A stretch of 64,000 nt of DNA, taken from assembly GCA_936432065.2 (NCBI GenBank), contig OW386293.2, positions 31,694,234-31,758,233 on the forward strand, written 5' to 3'. The notes under the pieces are model-generated. The model saw only the letters and a list, made by a program, of their open reading frames with translations, was not told the DNA's origin and made no database searches. This document shows positions 1 to 9,383 of this stretch, in pieces. Source of the stretch: Rutpela maculata. Taxonomy: Eukaryota > Arthropoda > Insecta > Coleoptera > Cerambycidae. The stretch's first letter is position 1; every line of letters begins with the position of its first letter. The position numbers and the translations under genes were made by a program.

Positions 1-999
1 TTGGTTAAACAATAATAACAATTTTTACAGAAACAATCTATTTTTTTATGTTTTTTCCAATATTCATGAAAAAGTTAGTTTAGTCCAGTGTTTGAATGTT
101 TTTCGCTCAGAATTCTTTCGGATAAAACCGATTGACGTGAAATTTGAACAGTAATTAGGGAATGGTTCAAGGAACAAAAGTTATAGCGCCGATGTGTGCT
201 TTTACCCTGGGGGTGGAAATTATTATGTTCAAAGTAACTGCAGAAATTGATAGAGGAATGAATTCGAAGCAATAAATGTTCTATGAAATTTTTTCTATGA
301 GTCAGTACTTTTTGAGTTATTCTTGATTGATAATGTTGATTTTTCATCTAAAAAATGCATGTTTTAGAACGATTTTTCACTAATAACTCGAAAACGTTTT
401 ATCAAAAAAGCATTTTTTAAATATCTTCTTTAGTCTTTGAATTATTGTGAAAAAATTAAATTTTTTCAAGAAATTTCAAAAATCATTTCAAATTTGAATC
501 AATCTTTTTTTCAAATGTATATAGGCATCCCGAACCGGTCAGACTTCTAGAACACATTTTAGCCCTTAGTAAAGTAAATTGTAAATGGATTACGATCAAT
601 TTCTCAATCAATTCTTGCGGTGAAGCCATATTGGTTTCATTGCTGATTTTTTCTCCGAAAAAAAGAGAGACAACCATTTTATTATCAAAACTCCGTTAGT
701 TTTTATGCTAACGACTTTGATTTTAAAGGTCTTTTCAAGTACTTCAAAAAGTGTTTTATATGTTTTCCTTCAAAAATTTTCCGTTTTTCCGTTATTTAAC
801 GTTGAAAGGATCGAATTCAGTTTTCGGCGAACAAAAAGTCACCTTCAATGAGCCATAACTTGGTTCGTAGATGCAATATCTACAGAAATAAAAAAAACGA
901 TCGATTTGTTATTTTATAGGCTTCATTTTTGCTTATAATATTTTTTTCTGTAACTGACAGAATGCCATCGTACATGAATAGTTACCTTTACTCTTTTTA
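1..999. other. AT-rich stretch without a recognised gene
   Basis: No coding frame here resembles a known protein; the open frames are short and low in complexity. Text around 110-400 (CTCGAAAACGTTTT and similar) resembles the non-coding repeat texture seen elsewhere in the window, for example near 50490-50620, so it is probably decayed transposon sequence. Confidence 0.4.
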
Positions 1000-1519
1000 G
1001 ATAATTGTTTAAGCAATTTAAAAACGTCACCTCAAATTCCAAAAATGTATCTATATCAAAGTTTAAAGGTAAAAGGCATCAGGGATATTCTATCACTATT
1101 CCCTAGCTTCTTAAGCAAGTTGGCAAATTGTATTGGGGGGATAACAGAAATAATAGATTGTTTATGCCAATACATAAGAGTAAGATATAAGTGAGATAAA
1201 ATCGCAATTAGTAATTTCCGAGAAGAGTACTTATAACTAGATTTAGATCACAAATTGTATTAGGGGAATCACAAGAAAAGTTTTGTTGTAGCTCTATGAA
1301 GTAGAAGATAAAAAATGATAAAAACTCTGTTTTTAACTAAATTCTGAGTAATATTCTGTTAATTTTTCATATCATAAAAAGATCAGTATTGTTATTGCTT
1401 TACTTTTTATTGATTATTGATAATTTCAATTATTTAGCAAGATTAATATTAAGCACTAAATAGCGAGCATTAAAAAACAAGAAAATGTCAAGCTAACTAA
1501 AAAATCAGGGCTTTGATTA
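1000..1519 (+). repeat. Dispersed repeat, copy A, left part
   Basis: This segment matches 11891-12335 closely, in the same orientation, with scattered substitutions and small indels; both contain, for example, TTTAGCAAGATTAATATTAA. Copy A stops at 1519 where the nuclease transposon begins and resumes at 6090 beyond its other end. It is the older target into which that transposon jumped. I do not recognise the family, and no protein is evident in it. Confidence 0.85.
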
Positions 1520-1990
1520 TAGTCCGGGAGTTAGCGTCAAATTTAATTACATCATTTCAATTAAGATCCTTTTTTCAATACAGGTTGTTTTTTCATTGCT
1601 TATCGAAGAATCGGGTGTCAGCTACTTCAATCGCGGACATGAAAGGCGTGGGAGACTGCGCATCCGGTAAAATAATTTCGTTTTTCGCATCAATCCAACA
1701 AGGCTACTAAACTATGAATAGTTTGTTTATGTAATATAAATGAAAAAAAAAATGTGTCAGCTGCATAGGGTAAGGGGCGAAGGTTGTCAGCTGCCCTAGT
1801 CAATATGTATGAAAAACACGTGAAAATTCGTTATTTCAACAAAGCTGAAATTTATCTATATGATAGTTTGCGATACAAAAAAACAATTAAAAAGTGTCAG
1901 CTGCCAATACCATGAGACGAAACCTGTCAGCTATGCCTTTTAAGTGTACCGCAGCGTCCAGGCGATCTTTAATGCCTCAGCTAACGTATT
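1520..1990 (+). repeat. Left terminal inverted repeat of the Academ-like element
   Basis: About 470 bp that aligns with the reverse complement of roughly 5608-6089. Both contain the same run of TGTCAGCT words, the same stretch of about 60 bp between words three and four, and the same inner border (CTTTAATGCC followed by an AACGTAT word). Arms differ by scattered substitutions, so the element is old but not ancient. Confidence 0.85.
1616..1932 (+). promoter_or_regulatory. Array of five TGTCAGCT sites in the left TIR
   Basis: TGTCAGCT occurs at 1616, 1755, 1785, 1895 and 1925. The gaps are 139, 30, 110 and 30 bp, so a 30-bp-spaced pair repeats at a 140-bp interval. The same layout appears mirrored in the right TIR. 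Such subterminal arrays commonly serve as transposase-binding sites; that role is inferred. Confidence 0.6.
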
Positions 1991-2268
1991 ATTTCCTTTT
2001 TTTAACCACCTGATGATAAATTTCAAATTTCTCTCAACACAAACTAATGAAATACTCTATTTTACGCCTGCTGATATTGTGTTTCTCATATGAAACTTGA
2101 ATATTTATAATGAACCAAGCACGCATTGCAATTATTGCATTCGATCGTTACTTTTTCCCATCCATCAAAGCTAATGAGCACTTATTAAGAGGAAGAGTGT
2201 AAGGCAACAGATTTACTATCAGCAGAAACGTCCTTCAAATTTCGCTAATGAATTAAGAAACGTTTACT

Positions 2269-2571
2269 TCAAGGAAGCATTGGTGAAATTCATTTGCGAT
2301 CATTGGGCAGAAAATTACATGGCACCTTTCTTCTCCGTAAACACTGTTTACATAAATTATGACTGTGCTATAAATTCGAAGTAATCGATGGCAAGGTCGT
2401 AATAACGGTTGTAGAAAATCTTTCTTGTCCTTCACCCGAAGAAGTTGACAGCAAGATCGTTTTCCACCTGTGTGAACTAGATTTTGATGCTCTAGTCACA
2501 ATGAGATGTTCCGACACAGATATAATGATAATCATGCTCGGGAACATGCCTGCCCTTCGAAGAAAGTTATA
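2269..2571 (+). pseudogene. Nuclease-like transposase, 5' fragment, interrupted
   Basis: Two overlapping frames, with a stop and a one-base shift near 2380, give a peptide containing CSDTDIMIIMLGNM. This Asp-rich S-D-T-D hydrophobic-strand motif is typical of PIN/XPG/FEN-fold nucleases. The frame is cut at 2571 by the mariner-type insertion and similarity resumes at 4612. No start codon is evident, and the N-terminal part appears lost or too diverged to see. Its function in transposition is inferred from position between the TIRs and from the matching 3' fragment. Confidence 0.6.
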
Positions 2572-2809
2572 TACCGGGTATTAGAAAAGTATGGGAACGG
2601 TGGATGTCGAACAGTTTGCATCAAATCGAAAAATAAAAAAATACGTGTCAAAAATTTTTCAAAAAACTGTCTACTGATACCAAAATGACCTCCCCACCCA
2701 CCAACCTGTGGGTGGGGCGAGGGGCAACTTTAAAATTTCAAATGGAAACCCCTATTTTTTATTGCGGAATCGGATTCTACGGCAAAAAATACGTAAATTT
2801 TATTCCGGA
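2572..2809 (+). repeat. Left TIR of the mariner-type transposon
   Basis: It pairs with 4376-4611 in inverted orientation with few mismatches. The similarity runs from ACCGGGT at the tip to TTTTATTCCG at the inner edge. The arm includes a local C/G-rich hairpin (CCCCACCCACC...GGTGGGTGGGG-type text near 2693-2720). Confidence 0.88.
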
Positions 2810-3971
2810 CAAGAACGTTCAGTTCCTTCCAACTTTTGTAGAGGCAGAAGCGCACTTTTGTACGGAAAAAGTTATTTCATTTTCCATTAGTTCTCGCGTT
2901 TTTTTCTGCATAATAGCTACTTTAACAGAGGAAGAGAGAGTTTCTCTTTTAATGATGCGAGGGTGGGGCGAAGTTGTGATTTTATTCAACGAAACTTTCC
3001 GTGTAGATCAAGTGGGAATTTCGAAATCTACTGTGTCCCGTACCATCAAACGATTCCTAGACACAAGGACAAATACAAATCGCCCAAAATCTGGAAGACC
3101 AAAATCTGAAACATCGGAAGCTCGACAAATGGAAGTGGCCCAGGCATTTGTTGAAAATCGAAGGTTATCAATCAGAAAAGCCAGTCAACAGCTTGATATG
3201 AGTGCATTTTCAGTTCATAAGAATTTGAAACTTTTTAAATTTCATCCTTACAAAATTCACCTTCACCAAGAGTTAAATGAAGATGATTTTAATCGGCGAC
3301 TTGAATTTAGTGAATTAATGATGAAAAGGAGTAACCAAAACCCAAATTTTTTGTCATCTCTACTTGTCTTTTCAGATGAAGCAACTTTCGAACTCAGTGG
3401 AAAAGTTAATCGACATAATTTCAGATATTGGAGTGACGAAAACCCTCACTGGATGCTTGAAACACACACGCAGTATCCACAAATATTAAATGTTTGGGCA
3501 GGAGTTTTCAGGGATCGAATCATAGGACCGTTTTTCATAGATGGAAATTTAAATGGAGAAAAATACCTGGAAATGTTGACAAATCAAATAGTTCCCGCAA
3601 TACAAGAGATTGCTGCTGATGAGTTCGATAATGTTTGGTTCCAGCAAGATGGGGCTCCTCCACACTATCGGGATATTGTTAGGGTCTATTTAAATGGTAC
3701 TTTCGAAAATCTATGGATAGGTCGAAGAGGAACTATTGAATGGCCAGCAAGATCTCCCGACCTCGCGCCACTTGATTATTTTGTTTGGGGCTACGTGAAG
3801 GGTAAGGTTTATTTCACTAAACCTCGTGATTTGGAAGAGCTGAGGCAACGTATAATAAACATTTTTGCAGAAATACCACCTCAAATGATAAGAAGTGCTA
3901 TTGAAAATTTTTACGTTCGTCTCGGACAATGCCAAGAAGTCAATGGGCACCATTTTGAACACCTGCTATAA
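2685..3971 (+). CDS. Tc1/mariner-superfamily transposase, DUF4817-type HTH
   Basis: Cut-and-paste transposase of the element at 2572-4611, acting on its TIRs in the nucleus. The first ~70 codons overlap the left TIR, so the 2685 start is doubtful; recognisable protein begins with the TEEERVSLL segment (about residue 79), opening a helix-turn-helix region that includes STVSRTIKRF and SGRPKS. The DDE domain follows: FSDEATF (first Asp), WFQQDGAPPH (second Asp), and WPARSPDLAPLDYFVWG with the third Asp. I count 41 residues between the second and third Asp, giving a DD41D-type spacing. The C-terminus has the usual EELRQRI and MIRSAIENFY helices and HFEHLL ending. The frame has no stops over 428 codons; a short deletion around RGWGEVV is possible. 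Activity is untested. Confidence 0.85.
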   Translation: MTSPPTNLWVGRGATLKFQMETPIFYCGIGFYGKKYVNFIPDKNVQFLPTFVEAEAHFCTEKVISFSISSRVFFCIIATLTEEERVSLLMMRGWGEVVILFNETFRVDQVGISKSTVSRTIKRFLDTRTNTNRPKSGRPKSETSEARQMEVAQAFVENRRLSIRKASQQLDMSAFSVHKNLKLFKFHPYKIHLHQELNEDDFNRRLEFSELMMKRSNQNPNFLSSLLVFSDEATFELSGKVNRHNFRYWSDENPHWMLETHTQYPQILNVWAGVFRDRIIGPFFIDGNLNGEKYLEMLTNQIVPAIQEIAADEFDNVWFQQDGAPPHYRDIVRVYLNGTFENLWIGRRGTIEWPARSPDLAPLDYFVWGYVKGKVYFTKPRDLEELRQRIINIFAEIPPQMIRSAIENFYVRLGQCQEVNGHHFEHLL

Positions 3972-4375
3972 TCTTGAAATTAAAACCTGATAGTGTAGCA
4001 GTTAAGCTGTAAACTAATTGCCTCAACTGGCCGAAATCCTCACCTTGCCTTAAATGGCTCAGTTGCCCTTGCCTTGTGGCTGAATTAAGAGGTAAAACCA
4101 CTGTTAGTTTTTTTTTTAAATCGAGTTTTTTATTGCCCCTGTAAAAAATGTAAATTGAAAATTACTAGCTGCTAATAAATTTACAGAATGTTAATAGTTG
4201 TAATTTCCGCACGACCGTGTAAAATCACTGTTCTCAAAACAGCTCGGGAAATCATTCACTCTGAGATCAGTAGTTTTACTTTTCGTATTTTTTTAAGTAT
4301 GCGTTCAAAACTTTCATGTTTCCACTCAATTTTTTGCGATTGCAGCAACACTTTGCGAGAATCGAAAAAAATGTT

Positions 4376-4611
4376 CGGAATAAAATTTACGTATTTTTTG
4401 CAGAATCCGATTCCGCAATAAAAAATAGGGGTTTCCATTTGAAATTTTAAAGTTGCCCCTCGCCCCACCCACAGGGTGGTGGGTGGGGAGGTCATTTTGG
4501 TATCAGTAGATAGTTTTTTGAAAAATTTTTGACACGTATTTTTTTATTTTTCGATTTGATGCAAACTGTTCGAGATTTTCCACCGTTCCCATACTTTTCT
4601 AACACCCGGTA
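4376..4611 (-). repeat. Right TIR of the mariner-type transposon
   Basis: Reverse complement of the left arm at 2572-2809. Because the TIRs are so long, its minus strand reads a peptide nearly identical to the start of the transposase frame (MTSPPT, then LWVGRGATLKF). That is an echo of the repeat, not a second gene. Confidence 0.88.
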
Positions 4612-5442
4612 TAAGAATTCTCACTGGTACTGGAAACAATCAACGATACGTTGACGTTAATAAAATATATGAGAAATTAGGTCAGCAGTTGTGTCTAGCA
4701 CTCCCAGGTTTTTACGCCTTAACCGGCTGTGACTTCAATCCAGCTTTTTATAGGAAAGGGAAAAAGAAACCGCTAGAATTATTACGGAAATGTCCGTCGT
4801 ATATACAGGCTTTCATTGACATTTCTCAACACGCACCTGAAAACTTGGAAGAGAATTTTACTATTCTGAAGGAATTTGTTTGTCATATGTACGGTTCTAA
4901 AAGAATCAAGAATATTAATCTCGTACGTGTAGCTACTTTCATGAAGGCGTATAATGTCAATCAGAAAGAAATTGTCTTGAAGATTGACCAGAATTTCGAA
5001 GGATCTATGTTACCTCCATGTAAGACAGAATTGAAACAGCATTTTTTGCGAACTTCTTATATTGCTCAATTGTGGAGTCATGCACATCTTCATACGCCAA
5101 GTTTGTCTTTTTCAACTGATTATGGATGGGAAGAACATGATGAGAAGTATATTTTCAAGTGATTTCAAGGCGATCAATTACCGAAAATTGGAAATATCAT
5201 AAATGAGAGCGAGGAAATTCTAGGTATTCTATGCATATAATATTTTAACTCTACCTGAATTCTTTTTTATTCATTTCAATGATTTTCAATATTTCTTGGC
5301 AGATATTTGTGAAGACGAAAATGAGATGACGATGACGCTCGAAAATCTGAGAAAAATCTAGATTTGGAAGACCATTCAAATAGCACTTCCGAAGAGGAAG
5401 AATTTAGAATACAGCAGTGAGAGTGATTCAGATGAGAATTGA
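4612..5442 (+). pseudogene. Nuclease-like transposase, 3' fragment
   Basis: The frame resumes just after the mariner element and runs on past 4689 (RYVDVNKIYEKLG, then LPGFYALTGCDFNPAFYRKG). The L-x-G-C-D-[FY] motif followed by a Lys/Gly-rich helix resembles the FEN1/XPG region where a GCDY motif precedes a helix-hairpin-helix. Further on come LVRVATFMKAYNV and IAQLWSHAHLHTP. A TGA at 5161 is an in-frame stop where the family likely has Trp. After about 5222 the frame appears to skip an intron-like stretch (GTATTC to TTGGCAG at 5301) and ends in an acidic SSESDSDEN tail at 5442. Inactive; shares frame origin with 2269-2571. Confidence 0.65.
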
Positions 5443-5607
5443 TTTGTTTTATTCGTATAGATGTGCCAAAATAATAGAAATATTAAGATTTTTATATTGA
5501 TTCTCATTATTTAATCCTCATTATTCTCAATCAATGATTGCAATCTCTAAGTATTCTCTAATATGTATGTCTAATATTTCATACAAATATGATTTTCTTC
5601 CAAGTCT

Positions 5608-6089
5608 CATACGTTAACTGGGGCATTAAAGATACCGCGCGCGGTGAGCACCTGGATGCTACTGTACACTTAAAAGGCCTAGCTGACAGATTTCGTTCCA
5701 TGGTATTATCAGCTGACACTTTTTAATTGTTTTTTTATATCTCAAACTATCATATAAATGAATTTCAGCTTTGTTGAAATAACGAATTTTTACGTGTTTT
5801 TCATACATATTGACTAGGGCAGCTGACAACCTTCGCTCCCTACCCTATGCAGCTGACACATTTTTTTCATTTATATTACATAAATAAACTATTTATAATT
5901 TTGTAGCTTTGTTGGATTGACGCAAAAAAGAAAATTATTTTACGAAATGCTCAGCCTCCCACGCTCTTCATCTCCACGGTCGCGTCAGCTGACCCTTATT
6001 TAATTATTTTTCGAACGAAAACTAAATTTAAAAAACAAAGAAATCGTGTTGAAATGACGCATAAAATATTGACGATATCTCCCAGACTA
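5608..6089 (-). repeat. Right terminal inverted repeat of the Academ-like element
   Basis: Inverted partner of 1520-1990. The outermost bases are CTCCCAGACTA, followed by the TTA duplication at 6090-6092. A short GC-rich insertion (CCGCGCGCGG near 5634) is present here and absent from the left arm. Confidence 0.85.
5681..5993 (-). promoter_or_regulatory. Mirror array of five AGCTGAC(A) sites in the right TIR
   Basis: On the + strand AGCTGAC(A) begins at 5681, 5711, 5821, 5851 and 5987: gaps of 30, 110, 30 and 136 bp. This is the mirror image of the left-end layout (139, 30, 110, 30). The outermost site reads AGCTGACC. Conservation of both word and spacing in the two arms suggests a multi-site protein-binding platform. 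Confidence 0.6.
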
Positions 6090-6175
6090 TTAGTTTCTAT
6101 TAAGCTGTTGTACGACACACAGTATTTTGCGTAATTATGCGAATTAATAAAATTTTACTAAAACAGTACGTTAAT
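6090..6175 (+). repeat. Dispersed repeat, copy A, right part
   Basis: It continues copy A after the transposon: TTAGTTTCTATTAAGCTG here matches TTAGTTTTTATTAAGCTG at 12332. Similarity carries on through AATTAATAAAATTTTACT. Confidence 0.8.
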
Positions 6176-6279
6176 ATTTTATAAAAATTCAGTAAAATGT
6201 TTACAAAAGGTGCTGAAACTATCCACCACATGCTCTAGTGACTCTAACCCTCTTTTAAACCTAATTAAAAACATTTTGA

Positions 6280-6485
6280 CCTAGTTCTTCTTTGGCTAGT
6301 AGAAGTCATCCAAATAGAAATATTAACATCAAATATGTCAGATGTTTATTTGGGCATGGAGCTGTCAACTCTCATTTATTTAAAATGAAACTTTCGGAAA
6401 CGCCATTTTGTGATTGCGATGGAAACTTGCATGACATCAATCACTGGATCTTTCAGTGTCATCATACAAAAAAACAAACAATAAT
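6280..6485 (+). pseudogene. C-terminal end of a non-LTR retrotransposon polyprotein
   Basis: A short open frame after a TGA at 6277 encodes a Cys/His cluster (CDCDG...HDINHWIFQCHH) preceded by FGHGAVNSHLFK. This layout is seen at the C-terminal end, after the RT, of many arthropod LINE ORF2 proteins (H-G-x-x-x-x-H-L, then C-x-C...H...C). Everything upstream is missing, and the 3' end of the minus-strand Jockey-like element cuts it at about 6470-6485. Confidence 0.6.
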
Positions 6486-9259
6486 ATTTTATTTTAAGTT
6501 CAAGCACAATATATGCGCCTCACCGGATCCTAGCCCGGAGCCAGCCAGACAACCACGGCGAACATCGCCGAGGTGGGTGTGAGGCTGGGTGGGGTAGGTC
6601 CGATTCGGCTTGGAAATAAATTCGAGGGGGGGTGCTAGAAGCTCCTGTCTGCCACGGGCTGACTTAAAAACTAGATTAAAATTTTTGATGTGTCCACATG
6701 GACCTAAAGGTAACTTAAAAATAAACACAACACTAAGAACACTAAAATCGTAAGCGAGCGCACTTCGTAATTTTGATTGTTGATACGGGGAACACAACTA
6801 AACGAAAAAACCCGTTCGAACAAATGACGACCTTGTGGTCTGATCGCCGACAAGGAAGGTAGGGTGGAAATAAAATTGTGGTTTAAAAAATTAGGATTTA
6901 CATAAGTTTTCGGCCTAGAGGGAATTTAGAGAGACAAAAAAGAAATGAAAATAACAAAAAGAATAAAAGAACAAAATTGTACAAACATAAATGGGAAGAA
7001 AGAGGAATTGGAAAGATGTAAAGTTGAGGAAAGATAAGAGTAAGGGTAAGGGTATTGGTAAGTTATCGTAGAAGAAAGTGTGGCTAGGGGAGCTGCCGAA
7101 AGATAGGCAACGCCTGGTATGGTAGGGGGTGTCTTATATCGAAAAGTATGGCATTATGCTGTCTGATTCGGGTAATGTTGCGGGTAAGCGGGCTACCGTC
7201 CAGTTTAAACTGGTAAAATTTTTGCGAAGTTTCTTGGACGTAGTCCGCTAGTGGAGTTATGTCGTGGCAACGTGCATAGAGATTTCTGAGGGAGGTGTAC
7301 CTACCAGAATCTGAAATGAGGCGCATAAATTTGTGTTCTAATACTCTTAACTTCCGCATTGTCGTGGCCGGGATGCTGCACCACACCGGCGCCGCGTATG
7401 TGATGGCCGGCCTGATTACCATCGTGTACAACAACTTTTTATTAGTCCTGTTGAGTCCGCTACCCCGTGCCAGGAGCGGATACAGACTCCTGGACATGGA
7501 GTAGACCTTGCGTATCGTCTCATTAATGTGTGTATTAAACGTCAGTCTTTTGTCTAGGTTCACCCCCAAATACTTCACGCACCGCTTAATTGGAATTTCT
7601 CTACCCCCGATCGAAAGTGGCGTTAGAATCCGGTTTTCTGTGAAGCGGCGCGTGAATAGAATCGACTCTGACTTCTCGGCGTTGATCCGAATTTTCCACT
7701 TGTTGTAATATGCCGTGGCACGGGCCATGTGCGCTTTCAGCAGCATATTACCCGCCTGTGCGTTATGCGAATGCACGTACATGGCTGTGTCGTCGGCGTA
7801 CTTGGCAAGGTTCGAATTCGGGAACTCCGGGAAGTCGGAGACGTACAAGTTGAACAACTTTGGAGACAGGCACGACCCTTGGGGGACACCCGCGCGAATG
7901 TCCCGCCGAGTTGATAGTTTATTATTCACCCTGACCTCCAACGATCTACCAGACAGGAAGGAGTGAATAAGTTTCGTGATGTGCGTTGGGAAGTCCAATG
8001 AGTTTAGTTTGTAGAGTAACCCCGAGATCCATACGGTATCGAAGGCTTTCTCAATATCGAGGAGCACCATGACGGTGCTCTTCCCGAGGTTGCATTGCAC
8101 CTTGACGTCGTTCACGATCCTGACGACCTGCTGCACAGTGCTCCTGCTCCGCCTGAAGCCGAACTGGCACTCGTCGTCAATGTGAAGTTCATCCTGAGCA
8201 GCGTCTAGTCTGATCAGGATGACCTTCTCCACCAACTTGGAGATCGCCGACAGCAACGAGATCGGTCGATAGCTGCCAACGAGCTTCGCGTTCTTGTTCG
8301 GCTTTAGGATTGGCACGACCACGGCGCATTTCCACTGGCTGGGCCAGTGTTGCAGTCGCAGGATCGCGTTGACAACGTACGTCAATTGTACAATGCCTTT
8401 TCTCGGGAGATATTTGAGTAGCCTATACTCGATGCCGTCTGAACCCGGGGCCTTGTTGTTTGGTAGAGTCCGTACAATGCCCGCAACTTCCGAGGGCTTG
8501 GCCATGACTTTTAGAAATTCTCGTCTCGTCAATTGGATGTCATGGCCAATCAGTTCGTTTACGTCATTTTCGATGCGGTCGTGTTCCGGATTGTTTGGTA
8601 TTTGTATGTTATGTATATTTTGGAATTGGTCGGCTAAGTCGTTTGCTTTTCGTGAGTCTGTCATCGACGTCTGTCCGTTTGGTGTTGTTAAGGCGGGTAT
8701 GGCCTCCCGCGTATTTTTCATGGCCCTCGACAGCTTCCACAGCGAGTTGTTTTGGGGATTCAACGCTTCCAGCCTATCCCGCCATTTCCGGTTTTTTGCG
8801 GTATTGATGGCGGTCCTGATCTGCCGTTGCAGCCTACCCATCTCGACCTTAGCGTCGACATCGCGATTTCGCTGCCAAAGCCGTCTCAGTCGATTTTTCT
8901 CGCGTATGTCTTGTATGACCGCTGCGTCGAGTCGGTCCTTGTATGGATTAATCGTTATGGTTGTGGCAACACTCTGCTTGGCGTCTTGCAGCATCCTTGT
9001 GAACTCGTCCACTACATTTTCCAGTTCAGCGACTGTAGTGATGTTGTTTGCAAGTGTTAGGTGAGTGTTTATGTGTGTCTTATAGAGACGCCAGTCGGCG
9101 TTTCTATAAGATGTGATCTTGCGTGTCATGTCTTCCCTCGACATGTTATCCAATTCTAAGAGAATTGGATTGTGGTCGGATGCAAGTTCCTCCAGCGTCA
9201 CGGGTGGCATGGAGTTCCTCACATCCTTATCAGTGTCATCATAATTCACGTGCAACTAC
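6470..9259 (-). mobile_element. 5'-truncated Jockey-like non-LTR retrotransposon
   Basis: Minus-strand element of about 2.8 kb. It contains the end of the endonuclease and the whole RT region of ORF2 (7084-9255), then ~600 bp of 3' UTR running down to an AATAAAATATTATTG tail near 6480. The 5' border near 9256-9259 is abrupt: coding similarity starts inside the endonuclease and an in-frame stop lies directly upstream. Such 5' truncation is typical of target-primed reverse transcription. The 3' UTR has a GC-rich stretch (6520-6650) unlike its AT-rich neighbours. Confidence 0.85.
7084..9255 (-). CDS. Jockey-type ORF2, endonuclease end plus reverse transcriptase
   Basis: A 723-codon uninterrupted frame. 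Its first residues hold the final SDHNPILLEL motif of an AP-endonuclease domain; the rest of that domain is missing, so the listed start is a truncation point and not an initiator. RT blocks follow in order: KAPGSDGIEYRLLK, YRPISLLSAISKLVEK, FGFRRSRSTVQQV, LLDIEKAFDTVW, GVPQGSCLSPKLFNLYVSDF, the catalytic KYADDTAMY, and VKYLGVNLDKRLTFN in the thumb. The C-terminal part has YTMVIRPAITYAAPVWC. These blocks, especially the AP-EN/RT layout and the Y-A-P-V-W-C segment, fit the Jockey clade. The enzyme would copy LINE RNA at nicked DNA; this copy lacks the endonuclease needed for autonomous insertion. Absence of stops implies a recent insertion. Confidence 0.9.
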   Translation of the reverse strand: MHVNYDDTDKDVRNSMPPVTLEELASDHNPILLELDNMSREDMTRKITSYRNADWRLYKTHINTHLTLANNITTVAELENVVDEFTRMLQDAKQSVATTITINPYKDRLDAAVIQDIREKNRLRRLWQRNRDVDAKVEMGRLQRQIRTAINTAKNRKWRDRLEALNPQNNSLWKLSRAMKNTREAIPALTTPNGQTSMTDSRKANDLADQFQNIHNIQIPNNPEHDRIENDVNELIGHDIQLTRREFLKVMAKPSEVAGIVRTLPNNKAPGSDGIEYRLLKYLPRKGIVQLTYVVNAILRLQHWPSQWKCAVVVPILKPNKNAKLVGSYRPISLLSAISKLVEKVILIRLDAAQDELHIDDECQFGFRRSRSTVQQVVRIVNDVKVQCNLGKSTVMVLLDIEKAFDTVWISGLLYKLNSLDFPTHITKLIHSFLSGRSLEVRVNNKLSTRRDIRAGVPQGSCLSPKLFNLYVSDFPEFPNSNLAKYADDTAMYVHSHNAQAGNMLLKAHMARATAYYNKWKIRINAEKSESILFTRRFTENRILTPLSIGGREIPIKRCVKYLGVNLDKRLTFNTHINETIRKVYSMSRSLYPLLARGSGLNRTNKKLLYTMVIRPAITYAAPVWCSIPATTMRKLRVLEHKFMRLISDSGRYTSLRNLYARCHDITPLADYVQETSQKFYQFKLDGSPLTRNITRIRQHNAILFDIRHPLPYQALPIFRQLP

Positions 9260-9383
9260 CTTATTAATGCAAGAACAATATTCCGTCGCCATAATGTAGC
9301 ACATCACTTTGCTTCCTTATAGTCAGAAATGATCGGTTAAGAATAATGTTTTATAATTTTCTAAAACATACTGAGCGTAAAAT

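Larger units (their letters stand above)
2572..4611 (+). mobile_element. Tc1/mariner-type transposon (D,D41D spacing)
   Basis: A 2.04-kb element with TIRs of about 240 bp. Both ends read (T)ATACCGGGT inward, and TA flanks each side (2570-2571 and 4612-4613), as expected for TA-target Tc1/mariner elements. It carries one long uninterrupted transposase frame. Its insertion cuts the nuclease gene of the enclosing transposon, which fixes the order of events. The open frame and closely matching TIRs suggest a fairly recent copy. Confidence 0.9.
1520..6089 (+). mobile_element. Academ-like DNA transposon with long TIRs
   Basis: A 4.57-kb element bounded by inverted ends that begin TAGTCCGGGAG (left) and TAGTCTGGGAG (right complement). 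TTA stands on both sides (1517-1519 and 6090-6092), while the uninterrupted paralogous site at 12332-12334 has a single TTA, so a 3-bp target duplication is supported. The interior carries a broken + strand gene whose protein has an XPG/FEN-like nuclease signature, split by a later mariner insertion. A 3-bp TSD plus an XPG-type nuclease fits the Academ superfamily as I know it, but the assignment is inference. Other 3-bp TSD groups (PIF/Harbinger, CACTA) encode unrelated transposases. The copy cannot be autonomous: its gene contains an insertion, frame breaks and a stop. Confidence 0.75.

Noticed and set aside
3711..3962. Minus-strand open frame across the mariner transposase
   Set aside because: Antisense shadow of the transposase CDS, with no family similarity of its own.
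4256..4495. Minus-strand frame resembling the transposase start
   Set aside because: Produced by the right TIR, which is an inverted copy of the left TIR that overlaps the ORF start.
8294..9064. 256-codon + strand frame inside the Jockey-like ORF2
   Set aside because: Lies antisense to the intact 723-codon RT frame and has no recognisable domain; it arises from the codon bias of the real frame.
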